The notes: generated from the sequence alone by a model not told the origin. A stretch of DNA of 64,000 nucleotides from Saturnia japonica (GCA_033032175.1 CM065326.1:11860001-11924000), one strand, 5' to 3'. Counted from the first letter of the stretch, positions 33,583 to 44,796 are shown. A program made the numbers and translations.

Positions 33583-33756
33583 AGAAGCCAGACGCAACGT
33601 TGCAGTAAACTGATCCTGTAAGGCGCGTCTGGTGTTTGCTTCGTAGTTTTAAGAGTATTTTTAAGTGAGTCTTAAGACATGTATGGTCGCGAATAAACGC
33701 TTCTCAAAAAATTAAAATCTTTTTTTTAAAGTCCTCCGCTCGCGCACGACTTGACT
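33531..33756 (+). repeat. 3' LTR of the errantivirus
   Basis: 226 bp, identical to the 5' LTR. AGGT follows. Confidence 0.96.
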
Positions 33757-33849
33757 AGGTTCTTTTATATTATTAAACATTAAAAATTACCATTAAAAAA
33801 GATGCACTTGCAAATGCAGCTATGTACTATAACTAAGTGAGCCTTGTTT

Positions 33850-35090
33850 TATTATAACTAATAACGAAACTTATCACTAAATTACATATAATTTGTTATA
33901 CACTGTTGTTTATTATAATACTATTACAGACGATTACAGAAGATTGTTGTTGTACTAAATTTACAGAAAATTTCGGGTTGTTATTGTTTGGGTGTTTACA
34001 CAGAGGGTGAAAAGTATGGGAAATAATGGATTTGATGACGTTCTCGTCCCTGTGTTTTAAAGTCATCTTCAGGTAATAGTGTGTGTTAGGATTGTTAGTA
34101 TTTGTGTTATGGCCAAGGATGGTCCTCTCTCCGGAATGCGCCATCAGTTGCTCTTGCGGCTTCTACCTCGGCTTCCACCATTTACTGCAGTCGCTCGGCT
34201 CCGCTTAGTTCGGACTTTGGGGTCGGAGAAGGTTGGATCCCTTGTTCGTTTGTCGCGCACTAAAAAACTGAGGTTTGCATCCCTGTCATCGTACACGACT
34301 ACCTCATGGAGCTTCAAGGCTGCAACGCATCCCAAAAGGCCTGCCACCTCTCCCTTCTCATACTCGACTACCATCGCATCGAAGCAAATCCTGCGTGATG
34401 TTGTTTCCGCTACCGACCCTGTCTCCCCGATACGGGACATCAATGTACATGTCTGTGAGAATGGCGTCCTGGCACCCCACGCAAGCAGCGCTGTGACCTT
34501 GTTCTTGGTCCGCACCAGCTTGCATGTGATACCCGACACCACCGTCACCGGCAGAGCGTCTTAAACTTTACGCCTCATTGCTGTTCTTGAAGTACTCCCG
34601 TTCATCAGCTTGGCTAGGCCGGGTGAAATCATAATGCGGCTCCGAGGTCCCACAAGGCAGAAACCTATGCCTAAGCTCTTGTAGTTGTTCGTAAAGAGGA
34701 CCACTCCCCGAACTCTGATACCAGGATCCTCTCTTTCTCCCCATGACAGCAGTTAGTCCGTTGTCATATGGCATATGGCGGGTCAATTGGAGTTGTGGTG
34801 CAGGGTCCGGAACGTTGAACAGTGTGTGAGGTGTTTTAGAGTTACGCTGGCGTTCTGGTCGTTTTATTTCTTACGGCCGCCGCGCGAAAGAACTTCTCCG
34901 CGAAGTCTAAGAGGAAAAGCCTACTGGTCTGCTCTGCAAGTAATATGTGCAGTTTAGGCAGTTCCAGGGGCAGATCCAGCTGCAACTGAAGGTTGTGTCT
35001 GGCGGCCGACAACCTTGGGTACTCCAGAATTAAGTGCCACACCGTCTCCATCTCCTGCGAATCACACTCGCATCCTGGGTTTTATATTAT
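33850..35090 (-). mobile_element. R1-clade-like LINE, 3' part only
   Basis: The minus strand shows the C-terminal Cys/His block of R1-type ORF2 proteins: CECDSQEMETVWHLILEYPRLS, followed by RLFLLDFAEKFFRAAAVR and a stop. Downstream (34790-34140) further frames (MGRKRGSWYQSSGSGPLYEQ; RICFDAMVVEYEKGEVAG) may belong to the same element's 3' region, but I do not recognise them. The left end runs into AT-rich sequence near 33850. Confidence 0.6.
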
Positions 35091-35355
35091 TTTAAACATG
35101 TGAAAGACGTTGACCGGGACGAGGTAGCATGATACTCTACACATTAAACAGTTAGTTATCTCGGCAGTGTTCTTGAAATAATTATCCACGGCCGCGGCCG
35201 CTCGGCAGATAAACACGCACTAGGGCTGTCCTCTGATTGTGTTTCTTGAGTTACCTACTTACGTATTGGATAATGCTCTATCAAATTCTCATGATTATCT
35301 TTTCACCAAAATAAATTACTTAATGCAAATTTTGTTAGTTTTTATATAAATAACT

Positions 35356-35575
35356 AGCTGTGTCCGCAGCTCCATTCGCGTGGTCTATAGAATGCCATCG
35401 GTATGGTAGTTACTCTGCTTCCTTCCACGGCGGGACGCGGCGATCGCCTGCCGGATATTTTGATGCTAAAATTGTTTATTATTTTATATGCGCGGAACCC
35501 TAATTATTTTTATAAAATAAAAGTAACCTAAGCCCTGTAAAATCAGCTATCTTCCAGTGAAAGTCACGCAATTGT
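35356..35575 (+). repeat. Interspersed repeat, 'actagctgtgtccgcag' type
   Basis: AACTAGCTGTGTCCGCAGCT, CGGAACCCTAATTATTTTTATAAAATA and AGCTATCTTCCAGTGAAAGTC recur in order at 62950-63170 with changes. I recognise this as an abundant moth/butterfly repeat 3' end, but cannot name the family. Confidence 0.7.
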
Positions 35576-35924
35576 AGGCACTTCCCTTCCCCGCCATCGT
35601 TATCGTCTGTAGTACCTCGTCCCCGCTAACGTCATTCGGAAAGAGGACGGTCGCGCATAAACTTGTGTGACTATAACAATAATTATCGTTCGTAATGTAA
35701 CGCAAACGGCGCGTCGCTTCGTTCTTTGTTTTTTCTTAAGATACTTTATTGTACTTTTAATTTTATAATTAGTTCGAAACGGAAAGCTAACTGTTACTGT
35801 TCTGTTGTGTAACAGAAGGCCCTGTCGTTCCACTTACCGACATACGCTGACAAGGATGCGGCTATTCACTATAGAAACATTTCTTCTTTCATCAATATTC
35901 TTTTCTCATTTCATTGTTAAAACG
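35576..35924. other. Gap without recognised gene
   Basis: AT-rich, with only short chance frames on both strands. Confidence 0.4.
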
Positions 35925-36180
35925 TTACAATGTGTTACAAGGGGAGAGGGGGTTTCAGACAATGCATTAAGTAACATTGGTTTTTTTAATTTAAATAAAA
36001 AAATAGGCGATTAAAATTTCCCAAGTTCACAACCTTTTTCGTTTATGTTTTATTGATTGTATTATATGTCATTTTTGGAACAAAGTTCCTTATGGGATGA
36101 TGGGTAGGTGTACTCTAACTGGGAATAACGTCCGTAATGTAAGTTTTTTTTTTAATAGTAGTATAGTTTCAATAAGACTT

Positions 36181-36290
36181 ACAACACGCTTGTAGCCTAG
36201 TGGTCATGAATGTGACTGTTATGGCCGAAGTCCTAGGTACGAATTCTCGCCTCGAACAATTTTTTTTTTTTTATTTTTACTTCAGACTTT
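36181..36290 (+). mobile_element. tRNA-derived SINE head
   Basis: The A-box-like TGTAGCCTAGTGGTCATGA (36191-36209) and B-box-like GGTACGAATTC (36236-36246) are spaced as in RNA polymerase III promoters. A T-rich stretch follows. It is not a functional tRNA, as no acceptor stem is seen. Confidence 0.65.
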
Positions 36291-36575
36291 AATTAGTACT
36301 GAGGTAACTTAATTTGAATATTTATAACATAAAAGTTTTAGTATAAATATTTTTTTTCTAATTTAATTTTTTTATTTGCTGAACACAGCATAACTTTTTT
36401 GCTTATAAACCAATTTCGATTGTTCCCATTTTAATTTCATTGGCATTGAATCTTCAATTTCGAAGATACACAAGGGAACTCTTCAAAACCAGTGTTTAAT
36501 ATATAGTCTACTTGATGACTATTATTATTATTCATGTAAATAGCTGTTTATTTGTATATTATCCATACTTATATA

Positions 36576-37877
36576 CAAGGGTCCAGAAAGGGTATCGGGT
36601 ATTTGTAAGTTCAATGAAACAAAAATTATTTGTATGCAATAAAAAAGTTTATTGTTTATTATTAGCATATGAATTGGAGAATTATTTGGAAAAGATGATG
36701 TTATCCAAATGATGACCGTTACGTTGCTGGCACTCTTCTAAACGGAAACGAAGATTGGCGATAACACTTTGACACATAGCTATCGATATTGCTGCCATTT
36801 CTGACCTGATGTTTTGCTTTAACTGGGTTAGATTCGTCAGATTGTTTTGATAAACCTTACTTTTAAGGTATCCCCATTCAAAATAGTCAAGCGGGCTAAG
36901 GTCGGGGCTTCTGGGAGGCCAGTTGATATTACCCCTTCGCGAAATGACTTTATTAGGGAATAATTCGTTAACAACTTCCATTGAGTCATTTGAGGTATGG
37001 CAAGTGGCCCAATCTTGCTGGAACCACGTTCTTGAGTTGAAACCTGCAAACTCCTGCAACTCTGGGACCAAAAAATTTCGCAACATATCGCAATAACGGT
37101 TACTATTCACATTAATTGCTCGGCCTCGTTGATCTTCATGAAAATAAGGACCAATTATGCCTTTAGCAGACATAGCGGCCCAAACAACGACCTTTGGGCT
37201 ATGCAGGGGTCGTTCATGCTTTCTTCTCGGATTCTCCACTGCCCAGTACCGACAATTCTGCTTATTAACATGACCATTCAGGTGAAAATTTGCTTCGTCA
37301 CTGAACAGTATGTTGTTAAAGTTGTTAAATCGCTGCAGCATTTCGTTCGCAAAATTCAGTCGATTAGCATAGTCCGTATCCTTCAATTCTTGAACCAATT
37401 GAATTTTATAGGCTTTTAGATGTAAGTCTTTCTTTAAAATCGAATGTAAAGACGATTTTTTGATGTTCAACGCTTGGCTTCGCTTTCGGATGGATAAAGA
37501 CGGATTTTGACGAACCGACGCCTCAACTTCTTCAATTGTTTCTTCATCGCGAACTGAACGAGGACGACCAGAGTTTTGAATTTTAACTGTCGCACCTGTA
37601 TTCTCGTACATCCTGATCCATTTCCTAATGATATCGTCACTTGGCGCGTGGCGTGTACGATATTCCGCACGATAGAGACGTTGAGCAGTCACTATTGAAT
37701 CACCATTACGATAATACGCTCGTACGCAAAATGCGCGATGCGTCCCCGAGTACTGTTCCATCGTGACTAAAACTCCACAAAATGGCGGACGCCACGAACC
37801 CCTCCCCGCACCCTTTAGGCGCCCCGTTTCGAATATGGCGCGAAAACAAATACCCGATACCCTTTCTGGACATCTTG
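36576..37877 (-). mobile_element. DD41D (rosa-like) mariner, 1302 bp, copy 1
   Basis: The inverted termini are CAAGGGTCCAGAAAGGGTAT (left) and, reversed, CAAGATGTCCAGAAAGGGTA. They continue TCGGGTATTTGT on both sides. TA flanks both ends (36574-36575 and 37878-37879). Confidence 0.93.
36682..37761 (-). CDS. DD41D mariner transposase, 359 aa, open (copy 1)
   Basis: The start MEQYSGTHRAFCVRAYYRNG at 37761 is preferred over an upstream Met (37902) that lies outside the element. The N-terminal HTH (DUF4817-like) and a GRPRSVRDEE linker precede the catalytic domain. Catalytic Asps lie in NILFSDEANFHLNG, WFQQDWATCH and WPPRSPDLSPLDYFEWGYL. The last two are 41 residues apart. Tryptophan follows the second Asp where copy 2 has glycine (QQDGATCH), the usual residue, so this copy may be impaired. 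It differs from copy 2 at eight residues. Confidence 0.92.
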   Translation of the reverse strand: MEQYSGTHRAFCVRAYYRNGDSIVTAQRLYRAEYRTRHAPSDDIIRKWIRMYENTGATVKIQNSGRPRSVRDEETIEEVEASVRQNPSLSIRKRSQALNIKKSSLHSILKKDLHLKAYKIQLVQELKDTDYANRLNFANEMLQRFNNFNNILFSDEANFHLNGHVNKQNCRYWAVENPRRKHERPLHSPKVVVWAAMSAKGIIGPYFHEDQRGRAINVNSNRYCDMLRNFLVPELQEFAGFNSRTWFQQDWATCHTSNDSMEVVNELFPNKVISRRGNINWPPRSPDLSPLDYFEWGYLKSKVYQNNLTNLTQLKQNIRSEMAAISIAMCQSVIANLRFRLEECQQRNGHHLDNIIFSK

Positions 37878-37879
37878 TA

Positions 37880-38290
37880 TATAAATCAACAAGTGGTATC
37901 ATTTTAAATAACCATAAATTTTAAACATGTATTGCAAGTTTAGGTTTAGGGAAGGAAGATATAAAGTGGTCATGGTCAAAGAAAATTTTCAAAAATACAA
38001 TCAAAACTGGTTCAAATACCATATCTTCGTTCTAAAAACTATCCCAAATCTTATCGTAATAGTAGGAACAAAATGTCAAAAACTTGCTAATAAAAACTAC
38101 TATTGAACCTAGGTATACGTACTGTTTATCAAATCAATCGAATTTACAAAGGTCACATTAGAGTTAAAATTGTACTATAATCAGTCTCAAACTCTTTACA
38201 TGTAATGCTTAATAAGTAGGTATTATTTCAAAGAGACACAAAGAGTAAATATTTCTCCATCTCTAAGTGCCGATTTCATATTGGTTTCCA
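37880..38290. other. AT-rich gap
   Basis: No recognised element. Confidence 0.4.
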
Positions 38291-38572
38291 TCAATGTTTT
38301 TTTACAATTCCTGGGAATAATTCGCTTTCGTAATTTATTATTACATAACTATATTTTGAACATCTTTGAATACTTCTTTTGTTATTCCCCTTCGGTGCCT
38401 GTCTTCGAATAAACTCGAAATTTTCTTCTTCATCCATATTGTTTCGTACATCGTATTCACTGTCACCATATACAATCTCTGAATTTGAATCATCAGCAGG
38501 CCAAGTTACAATAGTTTTTATTTTCTTTTCTTTTGGTTGTGTCTTATTTTTCTTTGCATTCCTCGTCTTCAA
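38291..38572 (-). pseudogene. Unrecognised acidic/basic ORF fragment
   Basis: 94 codons, Lys-rich at the N-terminus (KNKTQPKEKKIK) and then acidic, ending SYVIINYESELFPGIVKKH. The last motif resembles a short 'Y...E.FPG.V' segment that I have seen in insect TE-derived proteins, but I cannot assign it. It may be part of a TE. Confidence 0.35.
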
Positions 38573-39072
38573 TCATTTTTTCTCTTCTCTTTTCTTGCGG
38601 CGTTTTTCCTTCCTCTTTTTGTTTTTTCTTTTTTTTTGTCATTATAGCTCTCCAAGCTTCCCCAGTAATTGCAGAAGGTAATTAATTGCTCTTTGATTGG
38701 TCTTTTTTATTATCAGGTTCTGGCCAAATTAGAGCACGCTTGAAAATTGAAGTAACTTCTATGTCGAGTGGAAGTAATGCAGAGAATCAGAGTTTGAATG
38801 ATCTTGCGCCACAACAATCTTATTGTTATCAGACGGCGTAAACTGGTTTTAGATATTTATTTATTGTCACATCAACGACACATTCACAGAATATTACAAT
38901 AACAAATACACCACAAGTTAAGTACTGTGTGAAGTATCTTTACAGATATGCACATCTTATTAAATTAAGCCGCAGTACCAACTCCAACAAATACAAATTA
39001 CAAACATGAAGAAAGCTACAAACCAAATGATTCATACAAGATATAAAATTTTCGTGTATTAAAACAGACACC

Positions 39073-39224
39073 TGTAGGTTCTTACACAATGAGCACGATT
39101 AACTGTTCTCAAACAGAATTTTATTTTATAATCTCATAAACAATGTCTGCCATTATGACATACCCATTTTTACCAAAAACATTTATAGAGGGCGCTTCGT
39201 TTGGAATACATTAAAAATCCTACA
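39073..39224 (-). repeat. 3' LTR of the deleted Gypsy (152 bp)
   Basis: TGTAGG...CCTACA termini. A purine tract on the minus strand (AAGGAAAAAAGGGA, 39225-39238) lies next to it. Confidence 0.85.
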
Positions 39225-39391
39225 TCCCTTTTTTCCTTAATAGCAAAAAAAAAACATAATAATCAGTTATCTTAATATAAAACATAAACAGGTTTATTAT
39301 TCAACCAACAAATTTGTCATACAACAGTTGACTATAGTTTATCATTAATATAAAGAAAAAAAAAAACATAATTAACTTTTTTTTTTAATTA

Positions 39392-39724
39392 TTACAAAAT
39401 GCTATTCTGATGAATGTAACTCAAAATCAATCCTAATACATAATCTTTATACTTAGTCGGAGTATAACGTTCCCTGATCGGTCTAGCTCTAGTCATCTCA
39501 AACTCCGGGTCTGGAGTAATGTCAAGCTTATCCAATGTCAAGTCTTTCTCTGTCTCGTCATGATTTGTCATATCCCTTTCCCCTTGGCCTGCTTTTTCGC
39601 ATTCCTGCATATTGCTATCTTTGCGATCATTTATAGTCTCTTTTTCTTGCTCCATAGTGCTTTCACCATTAAGTTTGCAATTATCTTTGTACAATCCCAA
39701 TTCCTTGATATTCCTTTTCTTCAC
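39392..39724 (-). pseudogene. Gypsy pol/accessory tail
   Basis: Acidic, charged sequence (ESTMEQEKETINDRKDSN) followed by PIRERYTPTKYKDYVLG, a motif common at the C-terminus of Gypsy polyproteins. It is one frame off the integrase end upstream, so a frameshift separates them. Confidence 0.6.
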
Positions 39725-40008
39725 TGGTTGGAAAAATATTGATTTCTTATGACCACTTTTCCTTCAGGTGACTTTACTGCCACACTGTTCCCTTTCTTCC
39801 AAACAACAGTATGTTCTATAGGTGAGAATGGAGTTGTTAATTTATTCATCTTGTTTTGTCTCACCAACACTTTATCACCTGGTTGAAGATCTAGTTCCTT
39901 TGCATATCTCCTCTTATCAGCATACTTCTTACTTAGATCCTTTTGGTACCTGTCTTTATCTCTCATTTCTTCATCCATTACTGCAACTTCGAATTTCATT
40001 TCTGGCAA
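39721..40008 (-). pseudogene. Gypsy integrase C-terminal fragment
   Basis: DKDRYQKDLSKKYADKRRYA, LQPGDKVLVRQNKMNKLTTPF and VVWKKGNSVAVKSPEGKVV are the C-terminal (GPY/F-like) domain of Ty3/Gypsy integrases. The catalytic core is gone. Confidence 0.85.
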
Positions 40009-40189
40009 TTTGGTTTTTATTTGTCTTTGGAATAAAATACTGTGTTAATTTCTTCACCGCAACTTCGTATAAATCTCCGTGTTCTTTTGGATTCAGGTCA
40101 AACGTCTCATATATGTCTTGCACTGAAGGTCCCGCTTGATGAAGTAATCTGGCTAGTTTTTGTTTAGATGATAGCCCTGGGTTAAAATT

Positions 40190-40790
40190 TAGAATCGTTT
40201 GGCACGCGGAGGGGTACGAGAGCGGGGGGTTGGGAGGGGATGGTGCCCCTAAACCCTATGACACTACTCCCGTTATAAGGTAACTCACCAGAGCTAAGTT
40301 ATAGGGGTTCAAAGTTTCAAGGTCAAATCTGAAATTTCCACATTTTGTAATCTCTTGTAATATTAGAGGCAAGAAATGGATCAGGGAGGTTGATGGGGGC
40401 AGCCACCCACCCTCTAACACTATTCCCATGAAGAAAGAACCTTCCTGGACAGAGGTATAAGGGTTTTATGTTTTAAAGTTAAATTCAAGATTTTGATGGG
40501 ATTTTACTTAGAATAAACATGATAAGTGATAATATTAGAACTTGGCACTCGCCGACCGCTACCGCGGTACGCTCGGTGCGCTCGCTCTGCATATTCTTGC
40601 ACATATCGAAAGACACCTAACACGCTCGTCGCTCCCTTCGGTCGCTACTCGCTACCTATTTGTCAACAAATTACTAAAATTTACATAAAACTTTAGTATC
40701 CTTAATATAACATACTTTCATGCCTGTATCCCCGAAGGGTTAGGCAGGAGTGTACTACTGTGGTTTTAGTAAATTTAATTGTTCAATAAA
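40190..40790. other. Unclassified repeat-like sequence in the deleted Gypsy
   Basis: AGAATCGTTTGGCAC at 40188 recurs at 49683. A GC-rich CGCTCGGTGCGCTCGCTC stretch follows at 40570. No protein match recognised. Confidence 0.4.
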
Positions 40791-40810
40791 ACAACACATT
40801 TTCTATGTTT

Positions 40811-41077
40811 TCATTTATTATAAATGTAATTAATTGCCCTAATTAATTCCTCAAAGGGATCTTTCTTTTGTTTCATCACATTGCGTCTCCACAGATATTC
40901 ATATAGTAAATCAGTAAAATTTTCTCTATTATTAAAATTATCTTTTTGGAAATATTGTTTGATGACACGCCACTGTGATTCAATGCGTTGTGTGCGTGCC
41001 GTCCCCAGCCACAAAGGGATTTTCTGGGTCACTGTGGTTGACTTTGCAATGGATGAAACTATGATCCCCCTAAACAA
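40811..41077 (-). pseudogene. ISXO2-like (IS1595/Merlin-group) transposase C-terminal fragment
   Basis: The segment ARTQRIESQWRVIKQYFQ...LLYEYLWRRN fits the end of ISXO2-type DDE transposases (N-IE..W...K, then E..WR). Upstream catalytic residues are not visible, so the assignment rests on the last motif alone. Confidence 0.5.
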
Positions 41078-41654
41078 CCATATGCCCGCCAGTAATCCGT
41101 ATGTATGGTGGTAAACTGACGATACGATACGTCAAAAAATTATTCAGGCTGCCTAATCCCATACATTTGTAGTGTTTACTTATACACTAACTACACGAAA
41201 GGTGACGCAAGATGTTGCGGCTGCTGAATTAGTATACAATAATCGAAGTCTAAAGTACGTAAATCAGTTGTGAAAGAAAATCAGTGCACACAAAACAAAC
41301 TTTGTTTATAAAAGTCAAGTGGCCTTAATTTGAGTTGCCAACTCATGAAATTTAAGAAAATGTAGTAACAATTTCTAAAAATTACCGAAATAACAAAATT
41401 ACATTATACCAGTAAATTGCTTAATTATGAATTTTATTTTATGTATTTATAAACATTAATTACTATCAAAATATTAAGAACCTCTTTAATGTGTGCTATT
41501 GGTAATTTATTAAACTAAAAAAGGTACAACTTTGTCACAATTTTCAAACTATTTTAGTATTTGTTCATCTGGTATCTCTAAATAAACGTCATTTTCGTGT
41601 TTTGTAAGGTTTGAGGGTAAGATAGTTTTTATTAATTTTCTCGAAAACGGCTAA

Positions 41655-41897
41655 TTACCTTGTAATGGGACTAGTTACGTTATAATCGGGGAATAATTCT
41701 CTATCTACTTCAACCACTTTCAAGCCAGAATTCGTGCCAAACGATTCTAAATCCAAGCCTAGCCCTGTTTGCCCATCAATATAATAATTAAAATTCCGCA
41801 CCCATGTACGCCATTTCGCACCATTAGTTCCTGGGTCAATGTGCGGATCAAATTGAGATTCCACAATACCCACATTATACGGTGATGCCTGTTCCAT
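41655..41897 (-). pseudogene. Gypsy gag N-terminal fragment
   Basis: It starts MEQASPYNVGIVESQFDPHI shortly downstream of the primer-binding site. WRTWVRNFNYYIDGQTG is the W..W...F..Y pattern at the start of retrotransposon Gag. It is cut after 80 codons. Confidence 0.75.
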
Positions 41898-41921
41898 TGT
41901 TTATCCTCGTCGCCAGTTTTG
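41898..41921 (-). promoter_or_regulatory. Primer-binding region of the deleted Gypsy
   Basis: The minus strand after the 5' LTR reads CAAAACTGGCGACGAGGATA. TGGCGACGAGGAT looks like a tRNA 3'-end complement; I do not assign the tRNA. Confidence 0.6.
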
Positions 41922-42038
41922 TGTAGGTTCTTACACAATGAACACAAATAATTGTTCTCAAACAGAATTGACATACCCATTTTTACCAAAAAACATTTAT
42001 AGAGGGCGCTTTGTTTGGAATACATTCAAAATCCTACA
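41922..42038 (-). repeat. 5' LTR of the deleted Gypsy (117 bp)
   Basis: It matches 39073-39224 but lacks 35 bp between AACAGAATT and GACATACCC. Confidence 0.85.
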
Positions 42039-42299
42039 CCAACCACTATAAAAAAATTCCTAGAGCCTAGTGCAAGTAATTTTTACGGAGAAAGAACAAC
42101 CGAGTAGGTACATATTACCGAGAATACATAATAATAAAATGTTGAGAACAGAAGACTATGAAAGTGTAAATACATTTAAGAAGAGAATAAAGACCATCAT
42201 ACTAGACACCATTTTTTGAAATAAATATTTAATTTAATAAATGTTTTAAAGGTTATGTAATACTGTATTGAGTGCATTACGTTTTTCGTCAACAAACTG

Positions 42300-42540
42300 T
42301 TTTTCAGTTTGGCGATTCTAGAAAATAATATATTATGTATTTTATATTTTGGAAAAAAAAAACGAAAAAAAAAAACAGCTGACATGCGGAAGTAGCCTCC
42401 GCTGAAGGCTTCTTTTGTACGCCTTTCCTCTGAGCCACTGGTTCCGAGGGTCCCGCACTCCTCTTATCCGCCGCTAGAGGCGGGCGGATCACCTGCCTGG
42501 GAAGCAGCCGGTCTTCAATATTCTCTAGGCGGGCCATTGC
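42300..42540 (-). pseudogene. Short TE-like ORF1 fragment
   Basis: MARLENIEDRLLPRQVIRPP, then Ala/Ser/Lys-rich text and a poly-T/A stretch. The 'arlEnied' opening resembles the coiled-coil start of some LINE ORF1 or DIRS/LINE gag proteins; assignment uncertain. Confidence 0.35.
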
Positions 42541-42754
42541 TAGGACCTAGTATTAAGATGTGGCGACTTAACGCAAAAATAGTTTTTACTTCAGCCACAT
42601 TCTATTTTATTATAACAAACTGGCTGATAAACTTTGTTTATGTGAATATTATTAAAACGTCTGTCACTAGTCAATAAAAAATTGATGAATTCAATAGGCA
42701 AGGGTTGCAAAAGATTTATACAGCAATAATTCGAGTGTCTATGGACGTACATAT

Positions 42755-43153
42755 ATGAGTTATTTGAAGGATATATATAATTTACAAATAAGGTTATTGA
42801 AAACCATTGTTCCGTTAAAAATTAAGTATAAATATAAAGATAACTATCATTATTTATTTAATTATTGTAAAGTTCTGAGCATTTTCGATAAATTGGATTT
42901 GGCAATTGTAACTCAATACAGTAACTGTAAGTGGAACTTAAATAGGATAGTAAGACCTGTGACCTTACGTAATCTGGTATATCTTCCGACATTTGAAATA
43001 CCTAAATGTAACAACGTGTACGGAGAGAGGGTTCGGAGATGCATTCTGCCCAGTACGTTAAATAGATTACCTAAAGCTATAGTCGAGAAGCTTGAAAACA
43101 AAAATAGAAGCCAAATCAAAAATATACTCAAGCGATATTTTTTTAAAGGTTAA
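42755..43153 (+). pseudogene. LINE (CR1/jockey-like) RT C-terminal fragment
   Basis: LKDIYNLQIRLLKTIV, FDKLDLAIVTQYSN and YGERVRRCILPSTLNRLP, followed by KNRSQIKNILKRYFF, are the 'G.R..R..LP..WN.LP..I...S...FK..LK.YL' tail of CR1-type LINEs. It is open for 132 codons and clearly partial. Confidence 0.7.
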
Positions 43154-43159
43154 TTAAAA

Positions 43160-44138
43160 CCATTTAGTTATTTAAGTAGGTAGCTTAACTCCTTTTCTAT
43201 AAAATCTTTTTAGTTAAGATTAGAGTTAAGGATACGTGTAATATTTTTTTTGTGCTATTTTTGGTAATAAATAGATGAAATTTAAATTTAAAAATTTAAA
43301 AAACTGCATTTTTATTTAATATAGGATTGGCCAAACGATTCTTAAAACAATACTATATTATTGTAATTTAGACTTAAAGGGCTTGTATCCAGTCTAATCC
43401 AGTGACCATATTATAAAGAGTTGTGTTTGTGTTAGACATGGGTAATTTAGCAAAATTTCTTGTGCCAACTCAATAACTCAAATGTAGTAAATTAATACGC
43501 GATTGCAAGCGAGTTAGAGAAATGAATGAGTCGGATGACTTGCGCTGTGCCATATTCCGCTCGCTGCGTTAGAAGTGCGCTATTCGCCAACACAGGAATA
43601 AATTTGTTAATACACCCCGGTGCAGTAAACTGAGTAGGAGCATTTGTGCGTGGTAGCGCAGTGTTACCTATGTCTAGTTTGAGTTGTGTTGCTTGAGTTA
43701 GGGATGTCCGAAGTGAAAAAAATAAATTTATATTGATATATCGATTTTTATTAAGAAATCTATAACGACGTCGATATATCAAGGTAAAAGTATTGTTATA
43801 TCATTTATAAAAAAAAAATGCCTTATTAAAATAATAACGTATTTCGTTCAATATTATTAATAGCAATTTTCATAAAAAATGTACATTGTTGTAATGTACA
43901 AAAATCTCAATAAAAACTGAGGTATTCTTATCGGTATTCCTTTTTATCAGGCAAAATTACAAAAACATCACAAACTAAAAAGCTATCTTCTAAGTAATGT
44001 TTTTATGACCTATTTAATATATCAGGGAAACAAGTAGGTATTCGTCCGGTAGTGAAAGTGGAAAAACTCTGCTTTTTACAGGCTCCGCTATCAACTGGTT
44101 TCTTTTGTTAGGAACGTCAGATTAACGGCAGGACGCAC

Positions 44139-44186
<48 letters not shown>

Positions 44187-44567
44187 GATACAGAGGAAGC
44201 TAGACGTATACTAATACTAATACTAGACGTATTTACGTGCCAGATTCGAAAGAACTGGGGTAAAAGTCTCGTATATATATACAAAAGATTTAAATTGAGG
44301 TTATTTAGGTACCGTGATCAATCGCGATCGCAATCACAATGCTTAAGAAAACACAAATTAATTTTTTTATAAGACTCCTTTCGTGTCGTTGTGGGAACGC
44401 GATTGATTCTACCAATGTCAAGTGATTAAAGAAACACGTTCTGTGGAAAACACGATCTGTGGTAAACTTGGCCAGTAACTTGAGTAGGGTCTCTTTGATT
44501 GAGTTTTTTTTTATTTGTTATTAGCCACCACCTATACCAAAAAAAAACGTACACATAGACAACACCA
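43160..44567. other. AT-rich interval without recognised gene
   Basis: It contains small direct repeats (ATATCGATTTTTATT, CGTCGATATATC) and the (TC)n tract at 44148-44182. Nothing else could be assigned. Confidence 0.4.
44138..44182. repeat. (TC)n microsatellite
   Basis: A CTCTCTCTCT tract of about 45 bp with one A interruption. Confidence 0.95.
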
Positions 44568-44796
44568 TTAGAAGGGATTTTTAACACAAAGTACCCTCAA
44601 AAGAACTCAGGAATAGAAGTGACGGATGACTGCCACACTCACCCATACACGCAACGCAAAGAAACAATACAGTTTTTTCCCGATCGTTCCTACTTTTTAC
44701 GGTTTTTAATTCTACCTACTTTAGTTACTAGAAAAGTATATCGTTTTTGATACAATTTTAGATAAATAATTTAAAATAAATCGGCTAAAAAGATTA
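44568..44796. repeat. 229-bp direct repeat left of the RTE LINE
   Basis: It matches 49279-49507 with about five substitutions and no indels. It directly touches the LINE's 3' tail. See the finding on target duplication. Confidence 0.93.

Larger units (their letters stand above)
25922..33756 (+). mobile_element. Errantivirus-type Gypsy retrotransposon with env (7.8 kb)
   Basis: Order is 5' LTR, gag, protease, RT, RNase H, integrase, env, 3' LTR. The LTRs are 226 bp, begin AGTTATAG and end TTGACT, and are identical along their whole length. AGGT flanks both ends (25918-25921 and 33757-33760). All coding regions carry breaks: a gag frameshift, in-frame stops in pol at 28312, 29461 and 30766, and two frame breaks in env. 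Identical LTRs suggest recent insertion, so the breaks may predate this copy's transposition. Confidence 0.95.
35925..37877. repeat. 1.95-kb duplicated segment, copy 1
   Basis: Near-identical to 50643-52594. It starts TTACAATGTGTTACAAGGGG, contains a tRNA-like SINE head and a whole DD41D mariner, and ends exactly at the mariner's right terminus. Flanks on both outer sides differ between copies. Confidence 0.93.
39073..42038 (-). mobile_element. Internally deleted Gypsy LTR retrotransposon
   Basis: 5' LTR 41922-42038, gag start 41655-41897, integrase end 39721-40008, 3' LTR 39073-39224. Both LTRs start TGTAGGTTCTTACACAATGA and end AATCCTACA. Most of gag, all of protease and RT and most of integrase are missing, replaced by other repeats and a transposase fragment. 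The LTRs differ by a 35-bp segment present only in the left one. Confidence 0.82.

Noticed and set aside
25918..33760. Possible host retroviral-type envelope gene conserved by selection
   Set aside because: The env frame is broken twice and pol carries several stops, so no sign of selected function here.
34079..34564. Long plus-strand frame of 161 codons
   Set aside because: It overlaps an opposite-strand frame that continues R1-like LINE sequence, and no motif is visible in the plus frame.
36191..36260. tRNA gene candidate (A and B box present)
   Set aside because: No acceptor stem or cloverleaf, and it is followed by a T-rich repeat body and duplicated at 50.9 kb: a SINE head.
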